Shown: piece after piece, positions 53,705 to 62,419 of the stretch
Layout of the letters: each line of letters opens with the position of its first letter
How positions within the stretch are numbered: the first letter of the stretch is position 1
Source: Methanobrevibacter olleyae
Lineage (GTDB): Archaea > Methanobacteriota > Methanobacteria > Methanobacteriales > Methanobacteriaceae
DNA length: 64,000 nucleotides
Reading direction: 5' to 3'
Assembly (NCBI GenBank): GCA_015063035.1
Contig: SUTG01000003.1
Coordinates: forward strand, 1 to 64,000
Notes under the pieces: generated by a model
What the model saw: the letters and a program-made list of their open reading frames with translations, nothing else
What the model was told of the DNA's origin: nothing
The model's database searches: none
Program-made: the position numbers and the translations under genes

Positions 53705-53778
53705 TTTCCCCATCCTTCGTTTTTCACAATAAATTCAGCATTCATTTTTCCCATCCTTCGTTTTTCACAAAAAATTCA
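53697..53778. repeat. 41-bp tandem duplication of the leuA start region
   Basis: Units 53697-53737 and 53738-53778 differ at only two positions. Each has, on the minus strand, GAAGGATGGG and ATGAATGC, so ribosome site and start codon exist twice. The upstream ATG (53745) opens a 14-codon frame whose TGA (53703-53701) overlaps the leuA ATG. Confidence 0.92.
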
Positions 53779-53855
53779 TTATTATAAACTTTTCAAATTT
53801 AGAGTTCATTCATAAACAATTCATTGATATATAGAATCTTATAGCATTAATTTTA

Positions 53856-54971
53856 TTAATAATTATCTAAAGCGGTCTGATAGTTTCCATCCAATTTTAT
53901 ATATGGTTCCGCCCTTTTCACCACAACACCTATCCTTTGAAGCTCTTCCAGTTTTTTAAATGGCTTGTTTTTACGTATTGCCATTATCCTTCTGGCAGAT
54001 TTAGGGCCTATTCCCGGAACCCTGATCAAATGCTTATAAGGCGCATAGTTAATTTCTACAGGGAATATGTTCATTTCCCTTGCAGCCAATATCTTTGGAT
54101 CTTCCTTCAAGGATAATTTGTCATTATCGTCAAATACAAGCTCCTTCACATCAAACTTATAATCGCTTATCAGGGCATCTGCATGATACAATTTGGCAGT
54201 TCTGTCTGTATTGCAGGACTCCTTGTTCTCGAATTCAGTTCCTTCTACAGGAGAGAATGCGCTGAAGTAGCTTCTTCTCAAGTCCACTTTCTTATACAGG
54301 CTTTCCATTCTTTTTAAAATTTCAAGGTCTGTTTCATCATTTGCACCGACTATCAATTGTGTAGTGTGGCCGGATTTTGCAAAACTCGGATTCTTTCTTG
54401 ATATTTCATTCATCCAGTCAAGCCTTTTTAGGATGTCCTTATTGTAGTCCTTTGTAGATGTGATTTCGCTTAGCCCATCCTTTGTAGCTGCCTCTATGTT
54501 AAGGCTTACCCTATTTGCCAAGCTCATGGCCCTTTTGATTGAATCCTTTGATGCCCCTGGAATGATCTTGAGATGTATGTAATCATCATAGCCATAGTCC
54601 TTTCTCAGTATCCTTGCAGTCTCTATGGTCTTTTCCATTGTGTTGTCTATTGTATCTCCAATTCCTGAACTTAAAAAGAGACCATTGACATAACCGTTGT
54701 TGTAGTAGTGCAGGAATGCTCTTGAAAGCTCTTCAGGACTTAATTCAAGACGGGTGAAATTGCGTTTGCTTTGGTTGATGCAGTATTTGCAGTCGTTTTT
54801 GCACTTGTTTGTCATCAATGTCTTAAATAGAGGTATCTTGCATCCATTATGTCCTGTAGCATGATAAATCCCAGGGAGATTTACCTGAGAGCTCTTGCTA
54901 TGGCTGACATAATCGCACAAATCATATTGTGCACTATCTGCCAAAACTTGCATTTTCTCTAATGTAGACAT
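53856..54971 (-). CDS. Radical SAM / helix-hairpin-helix protein (putative DNA modification/repair)
   Basis: A 371-residue protein matching the putative DNA modification/repair radical SAM family. The 4Fe-4S motif is KCKNDCKYCINQ (about 55-66), followed by a TIM-barrel core (GLFLSSGIGDT, IHLKIIPGAS, NIEAATKDGL). The C terminus has a DNA-binding-type helix-hairpin-helix VPGIGPKSARRIMAIRK (about 317-333). In bacteria it is normally paired with an uracil-DNA-glycosylase-fold partner, but no partner is adjacent. The substrate is unknown. It is transcribed alone; AGGTAAATT precedes the ATG. Confidence 0.87.
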   Translation of the reverse strand: MSTLEKMQVLADSAQYDLCDYVSHSKSSQVNLPGIYHATGHNGCKIPLFKTLMTNKCKNDCKYCINQSKRNFTRLELSPEELSRAFLHYYNNGYVNGLFLSSGIGDTIDNTMEKTIETARILRKDYGYDDYIHLKIIPGASKDSIKRAMSLANRVSLNIEAATKDGLSEITSTKDYNKDILKRLDWMNEISRKNPSFAKSGHTTQLIVGANDETDLEILKRMESLYKKVDLRRSYFSAFSPVEGTEFENKESCNTDRTAKLYHADALISDYKFDVKELVFDDNDKLSLKEDPKILAAREMNIFPVEINYAPYKHLIRVPGIGPKSARRIMAIRKNKPFKKLEELQRIGVVVKRAEPYIKLDGNYQTALDNY

Positions 54972-55096
54972 AATTTACCTCTTTTTAATAAAATCATTTA
55001 ATTTAACTTATTTTTTAAATAATATTATCTTCATTGTCATTTATAAATATTAACAATATATTATAGTAAATTATATTATTGCCAATTTCAGATATT

Positions 55097-55258
55097 TTAG
55101 AGGAAGCATAATATTATATTTATTAGAACTAAAACTAAAGAAACAATGCTCAATATTCTGCTTTCCTTATTTCTGCCCTTGTTTAGTTTGTAGTTTATGC
55201 ATATCATCATTGCCACTAAAACCAATAATGCAATATTTATTAGCTCTTTGATTATCAT
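55097..55258 (-). CDS. Small two-helix membrane protein, 53 residues
   Basis: A short frame that gene finders may skip. It has an excellent ribosome site AAAGGTGAT three bases before the ATG at 55258, and a TATA-like TTATATATTATA at 55301-55312 about 25 bp from the likely start of transcription. The protein has two hydrophobic helices (ELINIALLVLVAMMICI, then ILSIVSLVLVLINIILCFL) joined by a basic loop KLNKGRNKESR, and no other features. I do not recognise a family. Together with the hydrophobic 31-codon frame just upstream it makes a small-membrane-protein locus, reminiscent of type I toxins or membrane stress peptides. Confidence 0.65.
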   Translation of the reverse strand: MIIKELINIALLVLVAMMICINYKLNKGRNKESRILSIVSLVLVLINIILCFL

Positions 55259-55347
55259 TCTATCACCTTTAAGAAATCTATTTTTTTGATTAGGTAAGGT
55301 TTATATATTATAGGGAATAAATTTAAACTCAAGAAATAAGAGATAAA

Positions 55348-55443
55348 TTAATCTCCCTTATTTTTGAGGATGTACAAGTTCAATATTTGTACAATAAGAC
55401 TTAAAGTACCAATAAGTACTTGTACATCAATTTTGCCTATAAT
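55348..55443 (-). other. 31-codon hydrophobic frame with ATT where the start codon is expected
   Basis: GGGAGGTGATGAT at 55444-55456 (minus strand) is a near-perfect ribosome site, and the codon at the usual distance is ATT (55443-55441), not ATG/GTG/TTG. The frame then reads 31 residues to a TAA: a helix DVQVLIGTLSLIVQILNLYIL and a basic tail KNKGD. This resembles short holin-like or type I toxin peptides. Either ATT is used as a weak start or the gene was inactivated by an ATG-to-ATT change. Inside it lie an 11-bp inverted repeat and a central TTGTACAA. Confidence 0.45.
55369..55428. promoter_or_regulatory. 11-bp inverted repeat with three TGTACA hexamers
   Basis: GATGTACAAGT (55369-55379) and ACTTGTACATC (55418-55428) are perfect inverted copies. 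TTGTACAA (55387-55394) sits between them. It could fold the small-ORF mRNA or be a repressor operator; the hexamer equals the TRP box seen at trpB2. Confidence 0.55.
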
Positions 55444-55820
55444 ATCATCACCTCCCAGTAACAAGTTTTAAGATTCTATTTTTCAAAACAAAACCTATTT
55501 TAAACCCGTTACATTTTAACATTAATTTTTAATGCTTATATTGTTTAAATAAGAGCATTTGATAAGTATTATTTACTATATCTAATGTATAGTAAACTAT
55601 TTTAGATTTTAAGCATTTTTAGTTTTTATTTATAAACCATATCTATTTGTAATTTACAATATTTTTTTTAAAGCTTTTTAGTCTTTTTTTAAACAAAAAT
55701 TATTACTTTTTTTTAAAAATCCCTTATTTTTATTATTTTTATCAAAAATCAATTAAAATTTAAAATAATTCATTCTAAGGATAAGAAAATTTTAAATAAA
55801 ATATATGCTAATTTAATATT

Positions 55821-57305
55821 ATGAAAGTCGTACTAGCTGGAACTGGAAGTGCTGTTGGAAAAACAACCATTTCTACAGGAATAATGAAGGCACTTCAAGA
55901 TGAAAATGTTCAACCCTTTAAGGTTGGCCCTGATTTTATTGACCCTTCTTACCATACAATTGCTACAGGCAATGTATCAAGGAACTTGGATTCATTTTTC
56001 ATGGATGAGTTTCAAATAATCAATTCATTTGAAAGGGCACTTAAGATATCCAAATCCAATATGGGCATTATAGAAGGTGTAAGAGGCCTATATGAAGGTA
56101 TAAGCCCTATTAGTGATATTGGCAACACCGCATCAATTGCAAAGGCTTTAGATGCACCTGTAGTGCTTCTTATGGATTCAAGAAGCTTGGTTAAAAGCGC
56201 TGCAGCTGTTGTATTGGGCTTTAAGGCCCTTGACCCTGATGTACGTATAGAAGGAGTTATCTTGAATAAGGTCAAAGGACAAAGACATTTCAAAAAGGCT
56301 AAGGAGTCTGTTGAAAAATTGGCAAATGTTCCAGTTATAGGAGGCATTCCAAGAAATGAAGAGATTGCAGTGGAGGAAAGGCATCTTGGTTTGGTCCCAG
56401 CTCTTGAAAAGGAAAAGATCAATAGGAATATTGAGCTTTGGGGAAACATTGCTGAGGAATATATAGACTTGGATGCTTTAAAGGATATAATGAAAACATC
56501 CAGCAAATCTGCTGTAAAAGACAATAAGGATAAGGCCATTGAATCAATGGAAGAGGATAATGGCCACGGCCGTCGTGTTGATTTGTCAATTCATGAGGAT
56601 GAATTCAACAGGGAGCATAATGAGGCGATAAACCTTGAAGTCACCAATGGCTCCAAACCAGGAGAGTTATGGAAAACAGGCAATAAGGCTCCTATTAAGA
56701 TTGGTGTGGCCATAGATGAAATCTTCACCTTTTACTATAAGGAAACATTGGAATCACTTGAGGACAATGGGGCTAGGATTGTTCCATTCAGCCCATACAA
56801 GGATGAGGAAATTCCAGATGTTGATGCCCTTTACATTGGCGGAGGCTACCCTGAAGTCTTCAAGAAGGAATTGTCTGAGAATGAATCCATGCTGAAATCC
56901 ATCAATAAATTCCACAAGGAAGATAGGCCAATATATGGTGAATGCGGTGGATTGATCTATTTATCAGAGTCTATTGACGGCTTAGGAATGGTCAATGCAA
57001 TTCCATACACAGCAGAAATGACTCCTAGAGTTCAAGGATTGAATTATGTTGTGGCAAGATCAAATAAGGATAATCTCATATCTGACGAAGGGGACATTTT
57101 CCGTGCACATGAATTCCATTACACTAAACTCAACATAGACAGTACAGATGATCTTGTATTTGACGTCCTTAGAGGAAGAGGTGTATTGAATAATATGGAT
57201 GGAGTCAGCATTGGAAACACTTTAGCTAATTACATTCACATTCATGCCTGTTCATGTCCTAACTTTGCATATAATTTCACTAAAAATATAGCTGAGTTAG
57301 ACTAG
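55821..57305 (+). CDS. cfbB: Ni-sirohydrochlorin / cobyrinic acid a,c-diamide synthase (CfbB/CbiA)
   Basis: A glutamine-dependent amidase of 494 residues acting on the tetrapyrrole acetate side chains. The N-terminal ATPase domain has [11 protein letters not shown] (6-16), [13 protein letters not shown] (about 33-45), and [12 protein letters not shown]. The C-terminal glutaminase has [13 protein letters not shown] with the nucleophilic Cys (about 379) and ends with HIHACSC. A charged, poorly conserved linker (about 235-285) lies between. In methanogens one homologue serves F430 (CfbB) and may also serve cobyrinate (CbiA); sequence alone does not separate them. With CbiX at 12.5 kb it provides two early F430 steps. 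Confidence 0.88.
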   Translation: MKVVLAGTGSAVGKTTISTGIMKALQDENVQPFKVGPDFIDPSYHTIATGNVSRNLDSFFMDEFQIINSFERALKISKSNMGIIEGVRGLYEGISPISDIGNTASIAKALDAPVVLLMDSRSLVKSAAAVVLGFKALDPDVRIEGVILNKVKGQRHFKKAKESVEKLANVPVIGGIPRNEEIAVEERHLGLVPALEKEKINRNIELWGNIAEEYIDLDALKDIMKTSSKSAVKDNKDKAIESMEEDNGHGRRVDLSIHEDEFNREHNEAINLEVTNGSKPGELWKTGNKAPIKIGVAIDEIFTFYYKETLESLEDNGARIVPFSPYKDEEIPDVDALYIGGGYPEVFKKELSENESMLKSINKFHKEDRPIYGECGGLIYLSESIDGLGMVNAIPYTAEMTPRVQGLNYVVARSNKDNLISDEGDIFRAHEFHYTKLNIDSTDDLVFDVLRGRGVLNNMDGVSIGNTLANYIHIHACSCPNFAYNFTKNIAELD

Positions 57306-58279
57306 AGTTTTATTTTTCACCAACTTGTTTGGTAACAATACAGATCATATTTATTTTCTTTTAAAATTCAAGATTCTATTTTTATTTCTATTTTTATTTT
57401 TTCATCATATCATCTAGTCATTTCATATAATCCATTTTAATGTTTTCATTTCCGTGAACTTTTTTTATAATTAATTTTTGTATAATGTATACGATTTTTT
57501 CTTAAATTTTTTTACAATATACAAAATTTTCGAATTTTCGATGATATTTTTATCATAAAAAAGTATTACTTTAGGTTTCAGGAGGAATTTTTTTAAAAAA
57601 ATTTTAAATTTTGAAAATCTATTTAAATTTATTATTTTATTTTAAAACTTGAGTTTTTTTAGCTATTTTTTCAAAAAACTATAATGAATAGTTATTTTTT
57701 TATAATAATTATTTTAAACCATTATTAATATCATTTTTTTCAATGCATTTTGTAACTTTTTGTAGATACAACGTTAACTCAATGATATTACATGCTATAT
57801 TTTTGTACATTTATGTATATGGATTGCTTATTTTTTCATACTTTATTCAAATTTTTAAATTCGCTCCATGATCTTCATTTTCTTTAATGAAAATGATGTT
57901 AATATCATTTGGGATTCTACAGATTTTTTGAAACTCTCATTTCAAATTTTGTAACTCAATTTTTACACTTGAAACGATACCTGCTATTTTTCTTCGATTT
58001 TTTCAAATTTTCAACTCATCTTAAAAAATTGATAACTCAAATCCTCACAGCTAAACTATTGATGTAATATCATTATGACTCATCTTCATTTTTTTATAAT
58101 TTTTTTCAATTTTTTGAGTTACAAATTAATTTTTTTTATAGTTTTTTAAAATAAGTTTATATGCAATGAGTTAACATATATAATAGTGTTAATAATTTTT
58201 TATATAATTTAATTGTATTATTTATTTAAAAATTTTAAATTTCATGATAATATCAATTTTTTCATTCGAAGGTATTTTT
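57306..58279. other. Repeat- and ORB-bearing intergenic upstream of AbrB-like coiled-coil gene
   Basis: Nearly 1 kb without a gene. It has a Cdc6-box-like TTTACACTTGAAACGA at 57962-57977; TAATATCATT-type decamers at about 57726, 57901 and 58066, with an inverted copy at 57781-57790; and GTTAACTCA at 57773-57781 with its complement TGAGTTAAC at 58167-58175. AAATGAT (57891) and ATCATTT (57904) form a small palindrome. Promoter-like AT-rich DNA precedes the gene at 58280. Confidence 0.6.
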
Positions 58280-58975
58280 ATGTTAGAAAAGGAAGTCAAA
58301 CAATATAAGAGAGGAAACAGTTTCACTTATCGTATCGATCTTTCAAAAAAGGATAATTTTGAAGGTGGAGAGAAAGTGATGATTCTTAGGATAAGTGAAT
58401 ATGAATCTTACCTTAATGAAATCGATGATCTCAAGGCTAAAATTGACGATAATAAGAATACCATTTCAGATTTGAAGCAATCACGCAGTGAAGCGGATTC
58501 TTCCATAAATGAGATTATGGAACAAAGGAATCAGGAGATTTCAGACAAGAATAAGGAAATCATGGAACTGGTTGAAGAAAACAAATCTGCCATTGCAAAA
58601 TGCTATGAAATCATTGATGAGAAAGATCAGCTTATCAAACAGGCTAATGAAGAGATTAGGCTTGAAAGGGCAAAATCTGATTTAGCTCAGCAAAAGGCTG
58701 AAGAAAATCTCCTTGAAGAGAGAAAAAGACACGACGAACTTGTTTTAGAAAAGGACAAGGAATTGCACAATGTCAACCAGCAACTTCAGGACACCCTTAA
58801 GGAAATCGCTTATAAGGATCAATTGCTAACTGCCGATAGGCTTTTAATTGACAGATATAAAAACAGAAGCTTCATTGATCGTCTATTAAACAGGCAACCT
58901 GATGACAGTGACTTGCAAATTGACAGCAAGCCTAAGGAAACCTACGTCTTGGAAGCTGAAAAACAAAATGAATAA
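58280..58975 (+). CDS. AbrB-like N terminus plus coiled-coil protein, function unknown
   Basis: A 231-residue protein. The first 45 residues (VKQYKRGNSFTYRIDLSKKD, then GGEKVMILRISEYESYL) resemble a SpoVT/AbrB-type swapped-hairpin DNA-binding domain. A long heptad coiled coil covers about 45-190, and the C terminus has a conserved-looking block LLTADRLLIDRYKNRSFIDRL followed by a polar tail. Start: the ATG at 58280 follows GAAGGT; an ATG at 58244 has no site. It is flanked by oppositely oriented Cdc6-box-like motifs about 1.3 kb apart. A plasmid-like replication/segregation or nucleoid role is a hypothesis; the AbrB match is by eye. Confidence 0.55.
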   Translation: MLEKEVKQYKRGNSFTYRIDLSKKDNFEGGEKVMILRISEYESYLNEIDDLKAKIDDNKNTISDLKQSRSEADSSINEIMEQRNQEISDKNKEIMELVEENKSAIAKCYEIIDEKDQLIKQANEEIRLERAKSDLAQQKAEENLLEERKRHDELVLEKDKELHNVNQQLQDTLKEIAYKDQLLTADRLLIDRYKNRSFIDRLLNRQPDDSDLQIDSKPKETYVLEAEKQNE

Positions 58976-59030
58976 TCCAAACTTTTACTCGCCTTTGGCT
59001 TGCAAAAGTTTGATCAAAATTTTTTCAATA
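58976..59030 (+). repeat. Post-stop hairpin element, copy D
   Basis: Begins right after the stop of the coiled-coil gene. CAAACTTTT (58978-58986) pairs perfectly with AAAAGTTTG (59004-59012); the loop region keeps ACTCGCC, and GATCAAAA plus a T-run follow. The arm sequence differs from copies A-C but pairing is kept. Confidence 0.75.
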
Positions 59031-59782
59031 TTTTTTCATAATTAATTTTCTTTTTTTTTCACTTTTTATAATTGCATTATCATTTTATTTTTTTGAATAT
59101 TCAATTCATATGCATTTTTCATTCTTTGAGTTGTATTTTTTCCAATATTTTCATTGTAACTCTTAGACATACATTTCAACTGTATAATGAGTTAACCTGT
59201 CATTATCATTTTTTGCCAATTTTAGGGCCAGAAATTCTTTGACGTAAGTTTCAAGTGTAAGTTTTTTTAGAATTTTTCAAAATTTTTTTGAATGTCATTA
59301 TCAAAACATAATCCTGTTAATTTATTTTCATCATCATTTGAAATCTTCTGCAATATCATTTATTTTGACGATTTTTTCCTCTCAAAAATGTCATTATCAT
59401 AAATTTTCAATAAATTTTTCAAATTTTTTAAAGATCTTCATTAAATTTTCACTATTTTTTGTATTACTGGATGATTTTTTTAGCTATTGTAATAATTGTT
59501 CTATAGTATTAAAATTATTCCTCTTCAAACATATCTATTTTTCACTCTCTGTATACTTTTCATATTCTCAAAACATTTTCCCATACACTTTTTTTCTTTT
59601 GCATTGGCAAAATTTTTTCAACCATCTTCTATTTGGTCTGTATTTCTCATTCAATCGGCTGATTTTATCAACTCACAAAAACCTTGGCTTTGATTTGAAA
59701 ATTCTTAAGAATTGTCCATTTAATAAAATTATTATAATAGTTTTTACAAAATCTAAAATAATGCTTACATAAGGGGTTTTTT
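58976..59782. other. Gene-free region with ORB-like box downstream of coiled-coil gene
   Basis: Besides hairpin copy D it contains TGAGTTAAC at 59188-59196 (third copy), a degenerate box at about 59173-59184, and an inverted Cdc6-box-like TTTCAAGTGTAAG at 59249-59261. A 144-codon Phe-rich frame (59338-59772) is judged spurious. The polymerase gene's ribosome site is GGGGTTTTTT just before 59783. Confidence 0.6.
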
Positions 59783-60928
59783 ATGAACTTTAATTTTAAA
59801 AACGGAAATCTTGATCTATTCAATCCACTGATTATTGTAGTCATGGCTATCCTTTTCCTAATCATAGCTATGCCTATGTGGTATTTTTATCAGGAATTGC
59901 CTTCTCCAAATTTAGATTTGTATATCTATATCGGATTAGGGCTTTTGTTCTTTATTTTTGGTGTTTTTTCATCTAACTACCTCTTAAGCAAAAAATTCAA
60001 AATCGATGCGACCAGTTCCCCTAAAAAAATTTTTAACCCTGAGGAATTATCATTGTCTGATTCATATTCAAAAAAAGAATTGGTTCTTGTGGGACTGGTT
60101 TTATTAGGCATTTTGCTGCAGATTATAAATATAGCTTTTTTGGGAGGAATTCCACTTTTCTCCGCTACATTAAAGGCAAAGGCGGCAACTAAAATATGGC
60201 TAATTTCATACATAATTTTCCTACCATCCATCAATGTCTTGCTTGCAAGGTTCAATAGAAAATCACATTATCTATTATTACTTATAGGTTTAGTCTTGTT
60301 TGCTCTTACTGGATATAGGACCACTCCTATTGCAATCATGCTTTCAGCACTTATCACCTTGTACTATACAAGGGATGTTGATGTGAAATACATAATCCTA
60401 GCTATTTTAGCTATTGCAGTTGTGCTTTTGGCAGTTGGATTCATTGCAGTTCAAGCCATCAGCTGGCAGCACTGGTCTTTGAATCCAATTGAATTGGTCT
60501 CTTATAGGGCGGCATTTACATTGAACATACTTTCAAAGGCTATCGAGAATCAATGCGCCACCATGGGCAATCTATTCTACACAACATTGACAGGATTCTT
60601 CACACATTCAGATGCAAGGGTTCTGGTTGGCCAAGCCACATTAGGTCAGGTCCATTCCATAACCTCAACTATATTCGGCCCTGCATTGCTTGACTTTGGG
60701 ATTGTGGGAATGATTATTCAAATGCTCTTATTAGGATTTATCCTCAAGACCTTACATAGCATACAAAATTACAAAAAGGAAATCTTTACAGCATTTTATG
60801 GAATTTTGCTTGCACAAACAATCATATGGATAGAGACAGGCCCAACTGATGTTGTGGTTTGGCTATTCTATTTAATAGGAATCTTACTCATCATCCATTT
60901 TTTAAGGGGTGCAAATCATGAAATCTAA
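59783..60928 (+). CDS. Oligosaccharide repeat unit polymerase-like membrane protein (Wzy-type)
   Basis: A 381-residue protein with about ten membrane helices. The pattern of helices with a large loop holding SWQHWSLNPIELVSYRAAFT and the family-like SKAIENQCATMGN and QVHSITSTIFGPALLDFGIVG (key residues T-x-x-G-x-x-x-x-D-x-G) is that of archaeal oligosaccharide repeat unit polymerases. These join lipid-linked repeat units outside the membrane. The downstream glycosyltransferase-like gene overlaps its 3' end by 11 bp, so the two are coupled. Sequence conservation in this group is low, so the call rests on topology and a few motifs. Confidence 0.75.
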   Translation: MNFNFKNGNLDLFNPLIIVVMAILFLIIAMPMWYFYQELPSPNLDLYIYIGLGLLFFIFGVFSSNYLLSKKFKIDATSSPKKIFNPEELSLSDSYSKKELVLVGLVLLGILLQIINIAFLGGIPLFSATLKAKAATKIWLISYIIFLPSINVLLARFNRKSHYLLLLIGLVLFALTGYRTTPIAIMLSALITLYYTRDVDVKYIILAILAIAVVLLAVGFIAVQAISWQHWSLNPIELVSYRAAFTLNILSKAIENQCATMGNLFYTTLTGFFTHSDARVLVGQATLGQVHSITSTIFGPALLDFGIVGMIIQMLLLGFILKTLHSIQNYKKEIFTAFYGILLAQTIIWIETGPTDVVVWLFYLIGILLIIHFLRGANHEI

Positions 60929-62042
60929 GAATTTAGCCATTGCCGGAGAGATCACTCCATCCAAGACAATCATCCCAATCATTGAAAAGTTAAGGGAGCA
61001 GGAAAGGGAAGGCAAATTAAAATTTAAGATAGATAAGATAATAGGCCTTTATCATGGAGAATCATCAAGAGATTTACTCGAACCTTATTGTGATGAAACA
61101 TATTCTATTGGAGAAGGCAGAAGAGGGAAAAAGAATTCTCGTGGAAAATTGGCATACCTCATTTCAAAGGATATCTTAAAGTCATTCAATGCCCTTAAAG
61201 GAAAGGATATTGACTTATTGATTACTGCAGGAAATGCTGGGGATGTTAGAAAGGCCATATTAGCTGCAAACATTTTGAATATTCCAGTCTTGCATATAGA
61301 GCAGGATATTTATAATCCTATAGAAGTCATTTCACAAGCCAATCTCATAACGGTTCCATCTGAGGAATACAAGGAATATCTGGAGAAGAGTTATAATCTG
61401 AAGAATGTTGTCAATATCCAAGGATATCCTATGGCAAAATATGTTCACAATTACATCAAGGATGAAAGCAATTTAATAGACAAGGATGAAATATACGGAG
61501 AATATGGAATGAAGGAATTCGTCCTTATTGTCCTTGGTGGAGATTTGAAGGACGATGATATTGAGCCATTGATAAGGTCTGTTGAAGAGCTTAATCTCAA
61601 GGCATTGATTGCTCCCTATAGGTTTGACAGAAACATGGTGCAGGATTTGATCTTATCACCAAACATTAAGGTTTTGCCTCAATATGTTGATTTATTGAGC
61701 TTTATGAATGCCGCTTCCCATCTAATCTATGCTGCAGGTATGGGGATGACAATTGAAGCAGGAGTATTCAACATCCCATCATTAAAAATAGAAGGATTCC
61801 ATAAAACCCATGGCAGTGTTGACTTGGCAAAGGAACTGAACATACCAATCGTAAAAATAGAGGAAATTCCAGAAGCATTTGAAAATCTCCCCGAACAAAA
61901 GGAATCAGATCTTGTAAAGGATAGTGAGATAGCTATTGAAAGATTAGTGGATTTGATAAATGATTTTGATGAAAAATCATTAAAAAGAAGCGGATTTAAC
62001 TCCACTAAGCAAATTTGGAATAGCCGTAAAGTATACAGATAA
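60918..62042 (+). CDS. GT-B-fold glycosyltransferase/epimerase-like protein (MurG/WecB-like)
   Basis: A 374-residue soluble protein with a two-domain GT-B look. N-terminal GEITPSKTIIPIIEKLREQE and IDLLITAGNAGDVRKAILAANILNIPVLHIEQD (key residues T-A-G-x-x-x-x-V; H-I-E-x-D) resemble the part of UDP-GlcNAc 2-epimerase and MurG that reads a partner sugar. The C-terminal FVLIVLGGDLKDDDIEPL and SHLIYAAGMGMTIEAGVFNIPSLKI (G-G then A-G-x-G-M-T-x-E-A) fit nucleotide-sugar binding. The ATG at 60918 follows AGGGGTG and overlaps the polymerase gene. Probably adds or prepares a sugar for the same glycan. Epimerase and transferase remain alternatives. Confidence 0.68.
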   Translation: MKSKNLAIAGEITPSKTIIPIIEKLREQEREGKLKFKIDKIIGLYHGESSRDLLEPYCDETYSIGEGRRGKKNSRGKLAYLISKDILKSFNALKGKDIDLLITAGNAGDVRKAILAANILNIPVLHIEQDIYNPIEVISQANLITVPSEEYKEYLEKSYNLKNVVNIQGYPMAKYVHNYIKDESNLIDKDEIYGEYGMKEFVLIVLGGDLKDDDIEPLIRSVEELNLKALIAPYRFDRNMVQDLILSPNIKVLPQYVDLLSFMNAASHLIYAAGMGMTIEAGVFNIPSLKIEGFHKTHGSVDLAKELNIPIVKIEEIPEAFENLPEQKESDLVKDSEIAIERLVDLINDFDEKSLKRSGFNSTKQIWNSRKVYR

Positions 62043-62104
62043 TTTTTCTTTTTAATTTTTTTTTTCTGAAAATTTTTAAGTTTTTTTATTTTTCATGTCT
62101 TATT

Positions 62105-62419
62105 TTAATCAGCATCCTCCTCCATGGTTTCAAGCAAAAAGCTTACAGGACGGAACCCATCATTGCAGGAAATCATTGCTGATTTCTTATTCTTCATCCA
62201 ACCGTCATAAAAGTCTTCTGCACCATTTGCTAAACCCATTACAAATGGGGATAATACTTCCCATGCACTAGGACAGAAGTTCTCTGGCTTTTCCCAACCA
62301 TTGGCTATAAAGACATCCCCACACTCAACATCGCATTCATGTTCCAACGGGTTTTCATACTTTTCAATCAAGTCATCATGCCTTACTTTCTTCATGACTG
62401 TAATCTTAACTTTTTTCAA
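62105..62419 (-). CDS. TIGR04076 family protein
   Basis: About 105 residues. KKVKITVMKKVRHDDLIEKYE starts the domain; ECDVECGDVFIANGWEKPENFCPSAWEVL and GWMKNKKSAMISCNDGFRPVSF contain the conserved Cys residues (CPSAW; C-N-D-G-x-R-P-V-x-F) of TIGR04076. Start: TTG at 62419 is preferred because AGGTGA lies 5 bases before it; a GTG at 62428 is part of that site. The family is small, cysteine-conserved and of unknown function, common in anaerobes. Convergent with the preceding glycosyltransferase. Confidence 0.8.
   Translation of the reverse strand: MKKVKITVMKKVRHDDLIEKYENPLEHECDVECGDVFIANGWEKPENFCPSAWEVLSPFVMGLANGAEDFYDGWMKNKKSAMISCNDGFRPVSFLLETMEEDAD

Larger units (their letters stand above)
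54972..55820. other. Intergenic region around the small membrane ORFs
   Basis: Contains the 53-residue gene and the ATT frame listed separately. At 55572-55596 a perfect inverted repeat TTTACTATA / TATAGTAAA (7-bp gap) closely resembles the one upstream of the Bro-N gene. AAATAAAATATATGC near 55794-55808 is a plausible TATA region for cfbB, whose mRNA may be leaderless. The rest is A+T-rich without further signals. Confidence 0.6.

Noticed and set aside
59338-59772. 144-codon plus-strand frame in the gap before the polymerase gene
   Set aside because: Very Phe/Ile/Ser-rich, no ribosome site, no domain pattern; expected by chance in T-rich DNA. A 65-codon frame in another register of the same DNA behaves the same way.
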